The notes under the pieces are model-generated. The model saw only the letters and a program-made list of their open reading frames with translations. It had not been told where the DNA came from and made no database searches. From contig OX453277.1 in NCBI GenBank assembly GCA_949710005.1, positions 436,001 to 500,000 of the forward strand: a DNA stretch of 64,000 nucleotides, given 5' to 3'. A program made the translations under genes and the position numbers. Origin of the DNA: Ricordea florida. Its lineage: Eukaryota; Cnidaria; Anthozoa; Corallimorpharia; Ricordeidae. Below, in pieces: positions 49,645 to 60,600 of the stretch; within the stretch, counting starts at the first letter, position 1; the number at the start of each line of letters is the position of its first letter.

Positions 49645-50292
49645 TTTTATAAATTCTTGTTTTGTTACTCGCAACTCCAGTGACCTATAATTTATATTAC
49701 CCTGGGAAAAAAAAACTAAGTAGGTCTTTTTGTAAGGCAATTACTAAACCATGAATATTCCGACCATTTTGAGTCTTACATTTATTTTTTTTCTCAAGCA
49801 TCTGAGCGGGCCGAATCCTGAACCTTCGAAGTTGATTGGCTAATCACACGCTCGTGACTGGTCCAGCTTTTTACGATACGGCCCACGGGCCGGATTTTTT
49901 TTTTTTCCGCTTTGTTGTTGGTGCCGCCGAGGCTTCAAAGGCCAGCGAAGCCTAAAAAGAGAAAGTTTAGTATTTAGTGAAGACGCAAAAGGCGGTCATT
50001 TCTTTTCAATGGAGACCTTATGCTGGAAGACTCAGGACGGCATAATGACGAAAAAATGTCGCGCAAAACTGTGCATTCCCATTCTTACGCGACATTTTTA
50101 CGCCATTATGCCGTCCTGAGTCTTCCAGCCGTCCAGTTGCGTAAGGTCTCGAATGTCTCATGACGAAAGCAGAAAAAAATCATCCAAGCGGAATATCTGA
50201 TGTAGAAAGCTATGAGAAAATGGATGTACTAAACCAGCAGCAAAACCAATGGATATGTCGCTTTGGAAGTTAATCTGACAAAGTAAAATCCT
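49645..50292. other. Gene-free stretch with hairpin element
   Basis: A strong foldback at 50011-50150 has arms 'ggaagactcaggacggcata' and 'tatgccgtcctgagtcttcc', continuing through 'aaaatgtcgcg/cgcgacattt', and outer 'gagacctta/taaggtctc'. Centre 'caaaactgtgcattcccatt'. Nothing else is recognised. Confidence 0.75.
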
Positions 50293-50814
50293 GAATGCAA
50301 TGCCTTGTTCCAGTATCCTAAAAGAAACTAGCGTCCATCTGACAAGATATGGTATGAAAATCAGCCGCTGGGTGTAAACAAGTTGTCATCGATGATGAAG
50401 GATATCAGCTCCGCAGGCGGCTCCTCCCGCACTTATACAAATCACTCCGTTAGAGCGACAGCCATTACTCTGTGGGCAAATGCTGGTCTCGCAAATCGGG
50501 AAATCATGACGATATCTGGTCACCGCAATGAGTCAAGCCTTCAAAGCTATCATAACATGCCTTACGTAAACCAGCTTCGCAAATGCAGCCACGTCCTCGC
50601 AGCCGCACTTGGTGAAGATGACAGTGCTCAGACAGTCGAGCAGCCTCCACTCCAGCCACTTATCGAAGTTGGAAGAAGGTCTCCACTACAGCAGCTGCCA
50701 GTACATCCAAGCAACGTGGCAATTTCAACGACTCATCAACGCAAAGCTGTTTACAGTCAGATGTGCAATATGTGCACAATCGGAAATGTTCATGTCTACA
50801 ATTACCAGCCATGA
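50293..50814 (+). pseudogene. Crypton-type tyrosine recombinase C-terminal domain
   Basis: The frame reads ECNALFQYPKRN, an in-frame TAG, then PSDKIWYENQPLGVNKLSSM, DISSAGGSSRTYTNHSVRAT and ANREIMTISGHRNESSLQSY. NHSVRAT (H-x-x-R), ISGHRN and the Tyr in QSYH correspond to the recombinase box-II residues of Cryptons and of the host DUF3504 proteins derived from them. The N-terminal core with the first catalytic Arg is missing. This is a dead fragment. Confidence 0.7.
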
Positions 50815-50904
50815 ATAACTTATTAAATGAAACGGCCTGGTATTCTGCAGTTCCGATTACTCCCAAAATGCAGACAAACCTCTACGACCAGTCTGTATCT
50901 GGTG

Positions 50905-51201
50905 GAGGCACAGTAGTGTAGTGGTTAGCGTGTCGGACCTCCGAGCTGAAGGTTTGGAGTTCGAGCCCTGGTGCCGGCACTGTGTTGTTTCCTTACACAA
51001 GAAACTTTACTCCACACTGTCTCTCTCCACCCAGGTGTATAAATGGGTACCAGCCATATAATGCTGGGGGTGACCCTGCGATGGACTAGCATCCCATCCA
51101 GGGGGGAGTAATAATACTCCCAGGTGCTTTTAATGCTACAGAAACTGGGATAAGCTCCGGCTGTTTGGGCCTCCTGTGGCTCGTGTGCGCCTTTGCCTTT
51201 G
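50905..51201 (+). mobile_element. tRNA-derived SINE with perfect 12-bp target duplication
   Basis: The 297-bp insert is flanked by identical 'ctgtatctggtg' (50893-50904 and 51202-51213). Its first 70 bp are tRNA-like: A box 'tagtgtagtggttagcg', B box 'gagttcgagccc', and complementary ends 'ggcac' and 'gtgcc'. The body contains 'gtataaatgggtaccagc', 'gtgaccctgcgatggactag' and 'gggataagctccggctg', then a tail of 'ctttgcctttg'. The perfect duplication implies a recent insertion. Confidence 0.88.
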
Positions 51202-51339
51202 CTGTATCTGGTGACCAGATCTCAAAGTTCCAAACTAAAAAAAGCCATTAAGCGCATATGACGACCAGTTTTGGGTCATTTTAAATTGAATTTTGCATTT
51301 TTCATACCTTTTTCAAGAGCTTACATGTACCATGGTTTC

Positions 51340-51505
51340 AGCCACTTACTTCAAACTTGATTTCTTAGGGAGGTGGATGGGTCCACAGCATCGTTTATTA
51401 TCCTTTATATTTGGAGGCAGGTATCACACTAGTCCACATCCTTGCAAGTTGCCAATACATCACGCATGCGCGGAACCGGGCACGGATGGCTGTGTTTTGC
51501 TATAA
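51340..51505 (-). repeat. Dispersed repeat, inverse copy at 36055-36260
   Basis: Shared blocks are 'ccatggtttcagccactta', 'ggatgggtccacagcat', 'tttatcctttatatttgga'-like sequence and 'cacggatggctgt'. No coding capacity. Probably a non-autonomous transposon. Confidence 0.65.
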
Positions 51506-51525
51506 AGTATTTGACAATGCGATGT

Positions 51526-51671
51526 CAGTAGTTCATGTATGACCCCATGACCCATGAAATGTCCTGAGGCACCAGTGCCATGTCGGGCCTCTAGGCATAG
51601 AAGTAACTGTAGTGAATTTAACAAAGTGTAGTAGCTGTAGTAAGTGTAGTGGGGTCATACATGAACTACTG
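51526..51671. mobile_element. MITE, 146 bp, with 21-bp inverted ends
   Basis: Left end 'cagtagttcatgtatgacc' (then 'cca') and right end the exact inverse at 51650-51671. The centre has repeated 'gtagtaactgtagtg'-like motifs. Target duplication is not clear. Confidence 0.8.
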
Positions 51672-54600
51672 ACCGCGATGAGACTGGCTAACCCTATGCA
51701 GCACTTGACCGAACATAGATAGGTGACGGCAAATTATGACACCGGAAATAGAATAGATGAACATAACTAATAGACTATCGTCAAACAAATGCAGCCGCAT
51801 TACGATGCCTAGAGGTGAATATCCACGGCTTCTCCCTTAGTAAAGCTACATCTGTAAACACGCCTGCATCACAGAAATCATGCTGAGTGCATGTTCTTAT
51901 GACAATGTAACATTTGTTCATTCCTACCCTACGCAACGCAGAAAACCAGCTGCAGCATTTCAGTCATAATTCTCTAGATGACATGAGTATTGTGCGTTAC
52001 TTACATCAGAAAAGATCATAATAATAGAGTGAAAAAATAATTTACGAGTATAGATTATGACAAGAACAACCCTATCATGAAAGAAATCCTAGGAAAATAT
52101 ACAAAACCACAATATGCTGTCCGCTGCGAAAAAAAAAAACAGAAAGATACAAAAACCCAACGGGACAAAAAAACCCACTGGCCGGAAAACGTAGACCGAA
52201 TGCAACGTACGACAGCTCCGAGGGATAGAGCTTTACTGAGTAAGGAAAATCATGAAAATGCGGAGTTTGGTTACCAAAACCGATGGCTGTCCAAAAGGAA
52301 AGAGCCCTGAATAAACTAGATCCCCTAGTTTTATACCAATAACTCATTAATATACCGTGAAACGTAATTGTATAATCAATACGTAAGAAACAATAGTGGA
52401 AAGAAGAGGAACAAAAGATTAGCACAAGTGATCACAAATGGTACAAACCGCAACGAAAAATTAATGCTTTTCCACTGCACGCTGTTGCGTTGGAAGGCAT
52501 TCATTCCTAGGTATGATAACGTTAAAATTGCGTCTGCAAGCAGGCGTGAATCTTTTTAAACTGTTTGACCAAAAACAGAAACTCGCATTAAAAAACGAAT
52601 TCAACCATAATGTCATAACTTCACTGAGTGGCTTCGCATTGGTCGATTGATGTAACCGCTGTCTTCTCATTGGACTTTGCGCAGTTCCATTACTTTTCAT
52701 CTTTCGTCATAAGAAATGACCGATGTGCAATTGCGCACTTAACTAACCGAAGATATGCTCTCTTTGCTGTAGTGTAGTGGGGTCTCGGGTAGTTATGTAA
52801 ACGCATTGAACGAATACTGTTGAAACACAACCGTTTAATCATCACGATGGGCTCCTACTTAGACCCTATCCTAGAAGAAAGGGGCCTAGCACTCTATTCG
52901 TGGTCACAGTCGCCAGTAGTGGGCTTCTCAGTCGCCTACTCCACCTCCACGGCAGCCCCCTATGTACAACCTATTGACACACCTGATATTAGATCTTTAT
53001 TTCTATGTTTCAATCTTCAGTTTTATTGAAAACAATAAAATAAGAAAACGTCAGAATCTGCCATTGTCAATATTAATAAGCAAGTGTCGGGTATTAGAAT
53101 CGGTAAGATGGGAAAAATACACCCACTCTTACACCACGTATTTTACGGCTAAATCATTGTCAATTGCGGCATTGCAACCATTGTGCTAACTGAAATCCCC
53201 GTCAGTCAACGCATTTACAAAGTTATCAGGACCCTCAGAGGCTTGCTAAGTCGGTGAAAGAGAAGTGTATCTCTCATTAACAGTTTCTTCACAGCAATCA
53301 ATTTAACACATCTCCTGTAAAAAAATCACAATGACGAACCAGTAAAAATACACATAGAATCTCAATAAAGCAGTAAGTTGATGATTGTGCATAAGATTTG
53401 AAGCAGTGATAACCAATGATGCTTACTTCTTCATCCAAAAAAAAATATTTCATCTTTGTTATATGAAAGATGGGTTTGTAACACTCTGGCTGCAACGCGC
53501 CAGTTATTTTAAACCAATCAAGCCAAGTTTTAACTATTCACTTGTTTGCATAACCAGTGGGTTGGATTGTCAATAGCCACAAAAACATAATTATTCAGCA
53601 TTATAAGAGGATTGCATTATCAAAATTGATCACTATGATGCATGGCTATGACAGTGAAAGACTCCTGTAGCAAAGACGTTCTGTTTTCCCTTTTTTGATG
53701 GAGCCATCTTTCATGCCCTTGTGTTCCTCGCGTTTTCGAAGGCCAGAAGTTCTGGCTTTTAAGATGCAATAAATTTGTTATTCACCGGTGTTAACCTCAT
53801 GTATGATCAACAACACATGTGTGTGGTGTGTCGTGGGCAGCTTGTTTTGACTAACTCAAACTCTTCTGTTGTCACTAATGTGATTTATGCTCTTCTAAAA
53901 AAAACCCATTCACTCCACTATAGCCTTGTTTTTTTCCCTGAAGTTTTATATCTTTCTTCTATCAGTAAGCGTACCTCACGTACCGTTTTAATTTGAAAAA
54001 AAAAACAGCGAAACAACAACAACAACAAAAAAAACAATTCTGGAGAACAAAAGTAAATGTACACATTTTCCCAAGAGGGTCTTTGTTTCTGTACAGAGGA
54101 GATACTCAGGGAACAACGCTGTGTCAAGCCGGCCAACTCCATCTCCCGCCAACATGTCTAACAGCTTACACCTGCTCTGTAATTAAAAACTGTCCGCCAT
54201 ATAAAAATGCATTTCTCCCTCCTAATTTTTATCCCTGCCTCGGCGTGCATGAGGAACAAACTTTCTGCATCCATCTTTGCGAAACGAAAAGGTACGTTTT
54301 CGTGTTTAAGGTGGAGGACCCCTGGCTGTATTGTTTACTTGGAAGGCAGGGAAGTGTCTGCTTCAATTTAGAGTTAGCGTTTTTGTAAGAAGCTTACGAA
54401 CAGTTCAAAAGAACTGCACAATGCAGATTTTTTGCACTTTTTGAGCATACGTGTTTGTTAAGTAATTCTTTTGCGAGACCACCATATGTTTCTTGCTTTA
54501 GTTCTAAATCACCCTGCTTGTAGAGTACGAAATGGCTTGTAAAAAATTAAGTGAAATTAAAAATACTGAGGTATAAAAAGTTGTTTTGTTTACACATTTT

Positions 54601-54706
54601 GGAAATATTCTAGCTTGATTTTTAGTAGAACCTTATGGTTCCTAATTTTGTAAAATAGGCCGTATACAATGCAAAATGCTAAGATTGTTTTTACTTAGGA
54701 TTAAGG
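51672..54706. other. Gene-free stretch upstream of the tyrosinase gene
   Basis: Short ORFs here lack splice context and domain signals. The ORF 53993-54388 has a Cys-containing stretch (YPCLGVHEEQTFCIHLC) next to a GTACGT donor-like site, but no acceptor or partner exon. The tyrosinase promoter should lie just upstream of 54707. Confidence 0.4.
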
Positions 54707-57578
54707 ATGCTTCCGAAAGTTATTTCACTTTTCGTTTTTATCGGCTTGGCGCGCGGTCAAGGTAAGGAACATTTTTTTATATTTTTCTGAATTCTGATTT
54801 GTTCTCTTACATTGTCATTCAAAGTGTTCTTACTTGATTTGTGTATGGATCTAGATCGCATCTTGATGAATCTTTTGACAGCCACGAGGCTGATTCATCC
54901 ATTTTGTCATCTCCCCTGGTCAATAACCCACATTGCCTGAAAACGGTACACTTTCCATATAAACCAACTCCTTCTGTGAGTAGTGGGGTGAAATGGCATT
55001 GACTCAAGTACAGACAACATTGTTTTTCATTGTCCCTACTCACTGCTTTTCTATAGGTAGCTGTTTCTTAAATGCTATCGGTGTTGTTATCTACAGGTAG
55101 CTGTTTCTCAAATGCTATTGGTGTTGCTAACTCGGAGACCATTCCTGACAGTCGGATGGTAGCCAGTTCCCAGTTCTCGGATGATTTGTCCCCGGCCTCT
55201 TATGGCCGCCTGGGCGAGACGAGAGGATTTGGGGCTTGGTGTCCAGGCGCTACGGAGCGCGGTGAATACCTGGAAGTTGACTTGGGAAACACGTATGATG
55301 TATGTGGCGTGGCTACACAGGGTTCACAGACCGTTGATGCCTATGCACAAAGCTTCAATCTCCATACCTCGTTCAGTGGCACCGATTGGAAAATCCTGAC
55401 TGATAGCAGCGAGGAACTGGTAAGCCCAGTTATTGAAGTACAACGTTCGTATTAGTACTGTTCAGTAACTTACCAAACAATGGTCACATTGCATGGTTTG
55501 GTCCACAGATGAAAAAGTTAGAACCACACTGTATAGTAAAACAATTAGTACCATAGTGCAGTACAATACAGCCGTTTTCTACTGGTGTGACTAGGGTAAT
55601 GTTCTTAGGAAATATGTTCAGTGGTGCGGCAGACCAAAGGTGAAGGCTGCATAGCTTGCTTGAAGCTGTGATGCGGCGAACAAACTCTGCGAGTTTAGTA
55701 ACTTCACTAACCCAGCTCGTCTACCTCCCCTCCAACAAATTCTTCAAGAAACGCTCTAGATCCTAGAGCCGCGCCTAAGTGCTAGTGGCCCTCCACAGTG
55801 ACGTTAATAGCAGTGTCCCTAAACACCTCCCTGGCGGCCCGTTCTCGTTCCGGTTTGACGATCAACCAACATATCTTAGTATTAGGGAAGAAACCCAGCG
55901 CAGAACTGATAACTCTCTGATGGTTCATCCCAACATTTTCTCATGTATTTCCTTACGAATGAGTAGTGTGTAATAATAATAATGATAAAATAATAATGAT
56001 GTTCATGTCTTCATTCATTTGATAAAAATACATATCAAAAGTTACAATGTCGGAGAGTAAGTTACAATTTCAAAAAGTAACATAATAAGGTAATTTAAAT
56101 TGCTTTTATAACTAAAATTTAAAATTTAAAATTAAAAGCGTTCGGTGTTTATTTTAGGTAACGGGCTACTATTACATCTTAGCATGAACATGAACATGAA
56201 AAATCAGAAGGTCACGTTGTTAGTGCTTCTTGATTTAAGCGCCGCGTTTGATACCGTGGACCATCGGATTCTCTTAGATCGCCTCCAGTTTGATTTTGGA
56301 ATTTCAGGCTCTGCACTTAATTGGATTGAATCGTACCTCTCTAACAGAACCCAGCGCATCTATATAGACGGAGTTCTATCGAGTAATTTTAATCTTAAAT
56401 TTGGAGTTCTACAAGGCAGCTGTCTAGGGTCATTATTGTTTTCCCTCTATGCTAGCAAACTTTTTAAGATCGTCGAGTCACATCTTCCTAATTCCATTGT
56501 TATGCAGATGACATGCAACTGTACATCGCGTTTAGATCAGGAAATGATTTGGATGAGACCGCTGCTATAACTGCCATGGAATCATGTATTGCTCAGTGAT
56601 ATCAGTCAATGGATGCATTCGGAGAAGTTAAAACTGAATTCCGATAAGACAGAATGTCTTCTGATTGGAACATGACAACAACTTCAGAAAGTCAGTAACA
56701 TTAGTACCTTATCGGTTGGGGACTTCCAAATTGCTCCATCTTGTGAAGTTCGAAACCTAGGAACCTGGTTTGATTCTAAAATTTGTATGCTAGGTCATAT
56801 CCACAAAACTTGCTCATCCGCTTTCTATTATCTTTATAACATGCGTAGAATTAGGAAATATTTAAGTCGTTCAGTCACCGAATCATTAGTTCATGCTTTT
56901 ATCACCAGTAGAATAGATTATTGTAACAGTCTATATGGCCTCCCGAATTCACATATCATGAAACTCCAATGGGTACAGAATGCCGCGGCTCGGTTGGTCA
57001 CCGGAACACCTAGATTCTGCCATGTTACACCATTGCTTTTCCACCTTCATTGGCTTCCAATAAGTTACCTTATACAGTTTAAGATTCTACTTTTGACATA
57101 TAAGTGCTTATATGGTCAAGCTCCTAATTATCTAATTGATTTCATTACTATCAAAAAGCAATCCAGGTACTCTCTAAGGTCAAATGAGTCTATATTCCTC
57201 GAGTTACCAGGCATTAAGACCCATCCAACCCTTGGCGATCGTGGATTCCAGTCAGCTGCACCTTATCTCTGGAATGCATTACCTTCGGCAATTCGCAACA
57301 TGAAGACATTGGACACTTTTAAGACTGCTGTTAAAACTCATTTTTTTCAATTTAGCTTTTAAATAGATTTAATTGTTGGCTTTTATAATAGATTTTATTA
57401 TTATTTTTATTATTTATTTATTATTTATTTTTTTATTTATTTATAGTTTTCAATACTTTTTATTGTAGTTTTTAATATTTTCTCATGCTTTAGTCACCTT
57501 TAACATAAATCTAATATAACAATATTGTAAAGCGCAACCGAATACATTCATATAGAGGTTTGCGCTATATAAATGTAA

Positions 57579-57623
<45 letters not shown>

Positions 57624-60600
57624 AGCCTTCTTCATGATTGATGAATCTACTTGTTTTACAGTACACGACGTTTGAAAGAAGCGGTGGTCGCCTGACCACA
57701 GACTACCACACTCTCTCAGTGCTAGTGACAACTCGATATCTTCAATTTTCCTTAGACGACATACACAATGTCGGTTGTCTTAGGGTGGAGGTGTATGGAT
57801 CGCGAAGTAAGCTATTTGTTTTTACCCGTTCACCGCTCGATTCGATGAACATCAGTGGATGCAACAAAACATTTTTAATGACTTTCTATTAGTATGGAAA
57901 TAGTTTATCCATATCTACATAATGATTACAGTAGGACACAAGCAAGTAATAGTGGTTTTACTTTCTTAAGTAACTGGTGCTGCATCGTTGCCTCGTCATT
58001 CTGTCTAATCATACTCGTGATTAACAAATCGAACTTCCGCTGCACGGTCGTCCGATTATGTTATCAGTGGTATGATTACAGACCGAACTGAACTCCCTCA
58101 TTTTCTCTTGACCCACTCAGTCTTGTTACTATTACTTATCAACTCGTTCGATAACTTTACATTATTGTACAAGATAGCGCTGCATAACTATTAATAACGC
58201 AATCGAGAACAAACCAATGAAGCATCACTCTCAATTTGAGCTTTGTTACCTGTTTGATTCGTTGCATTTTGCACAATAATACCAAGATACCATTACGAGT
58301 TAAAAACATCTAAAAGATTCTCGCTCATGGTATTGAGTTTTCGAAACCATAAAATATCAAGCTCTAAATACTACTGATGTTTATCTTACCAGGAACCGAT
58401 TCATGGGCATTATGGTCTATTTGGGGCGCTTGCAGCGTAACCTGTGGCGGAGGAGTGCAATCACGCACCCGCAAATGCATAAGACCACCGGAAAACTCTT
58501 TTTGTGCGGGATCGGACTATCAAACTCAGAGCTGCAATACAAATACATGTCCGAGTAAGTGGTCCTTATTACAGAATACAGCAGATCTTGTTTTAGCACA
58601 GCCCAGCACCGAAGATTTAACTTGCGTCTCGTGATTTACAAGCTCTTCTCGTGTTCTCTCAACATCTAGTGAGGGGTATTTCCAACCTCGTTCCCAGGGC
58701 TTTTCCCTAGAAAAAAAAATGGCGGACGGGAAAAGGCCCTGGCATCGGCTGCTCACGTGTTCATCTTACACCCTGAAATCCTGGGTGTAATAAATTAGCG
58801 CTTTGCATATTCAAAAAAGCTAAAGCAAGATAGCGGAGAAGCGTGAAACTACGCCTCGTGAAATATCTGTGCTGAAACGACTTGGACCGGCTTTAAATCG
58901 TTGTAGCTTTCCTTCGTTTTGTTTGAAGCTACTTCAAATGAAGTGTTTTGAATATTTACTAAAAAGGGCAAGATATTGTTGCCGTTCTACCTACTGGTTT
59001 CGGCAAGTCTCCTATTTCAGCTGCTACCGGATTTCTTGCCTGTCAAGGTGGACAAGAATATAGTGGTAGTTTTTTTATCCTTTAAACTCCATCATAGAGG
59101 ACCAACTTAAAGTGTTGCAGGATATAGGAATCACTGCCGATGTTCCTCAGCTATTCTGAGACGAGCCGGAAACGACCGACAATTTATTTCATTCAGACGA
59201 AAGCAAGGCTGACGGATCGTTAAAAAATCCCAGTGCGAACCTACTGAAAGGAGATATCCAGATTATGTTTTCAGGCCTACACGACTCCCGCTGTTCGCAA
59301 GTGTAGTTTCTCTGCCTTTAGAGTTTGGATCTTGAGTATGTCCTTGAGCGATTTTTCTCTTTTGTACGATATGATGGGTGGCTCTTTGTATATCTCACTT
59401 AGTAAAGGCTGATCCTGTATTAGACACATTTGCTCAAAAGGAAGAATTCTATTGCGCGTTATTTTATTTTGTTGAAGAGCCGACGTTCTCTCTTCGAATT
59501 TCACTTCTGAGAGGACTTTATTTACCAGATTATCTGGATAACCTCTCAAGTAAAGGCGTGATCTGAATGCTCCAATATTCGGTTCAAAAGCATTTTTTGA
59601 AGAGTTAGTTCGAAGCCTTTGATTTTTTACCTTTACCGACCCCTGGTGGGTGGCAGGAAGCGAAATGCGTGTACTAAAATGTTTCTGTCGGCTTGTAGTG
59701 ATCATGAGCAGGAGCCCAGAGTTCGCACGTCATGGATAGATCTTTGTCTAAATCCATCGCACAACATTTGACACGCTGTAGTTATCTCATCTGTGATAGC
59801 CAATTTCAAAGCTGCAAGCAATCTCGGGCAAGGTTTCTTTATAATATCTGCCCCAATAACTGCTGGTTGTGAGTTCACTTTACCAAAAACACGAATCAAT
59901 CGACGACAGCTCTCGAATTCATCGCCGCAAAGACGGCAAATGCGTGAATGTCGAATATGAATTTTTTTTGGAGTTAACTGCTCCATAAAACATGCGAAAC
60001 ACTAGATTTGCGGTCATATGTGGAGATATTCTCGCAACCTTCTCAAAAATATTTTATGACAAGTAGAATTTGAGAAAATTGCAGCAACCAATGAAAATGC
60101 AGAATTAACCGCAGGAATTCATACATTAGTTTTTCAATGAATATTTAAGATGAACACGTGACCAGCCGATGCCAGGGCCTTTTCCCGTTCGACATTTTTC
60201 TTTCTAGGGAAAAGCCCTGGGAACGAGGTTGGGGTATTTCGCCGGTAAACCCATAGAAACTGCGGTTTATTGCTTTCATAAACTAACTTAAAATAAAAAC
60301 AGAAAATGTTTCTCTATTCTATGGGTTTACCGGCACAATAACCCATAGGGTTTCGACGAATCAGCGTGCGCGTAGTATCTGAGTTATTTTATAATGTATT
60401 TGTCTCCTTCAATGCCGTTATAAGTTCATTTGCAAACAGGGCAAATAAACAGTCAATAACCTGACAGCGAAGCTAAGCAGGTTTATCGCTGCAAAAATCT
60501 AAAGAGACCTTTAGCACCAGAATCAATACCAGCCAAAGGCTGCGGGTGTATACAAGTAATATTTTGGCGGTAAAATGAAGTAGACGTGTTCAAGCCTCCC

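Larger units (their letters stand above)
58683..60231. mobile_element. TIR transposon with 9-bp target duplication in tyrosinase intron 4
   Basis: About 88-bp terminal inverted repeats start CAACCTCGTTCCCAGGGC and run through 'gggaaaaggccctggcatcg' and 'cacgtgttcatct'. The flanks are exact 'gggtatttc' at 58674-58682 and 60232-60240. Long TIRs with a 9-bp duplication suggest a Mutator-like element, but no transposase is seen. The cargo is a decayed RecQ-like helicase piece (+), a retroelement RT C-terminus (-) and a Cys-containing ORF (-). Confidence 0.8.

Noticed and set aside
53993-54388. Cys-containing ORF before a GTACGT site
   Set aside because: No signal peptide, acceptor or partner exon.
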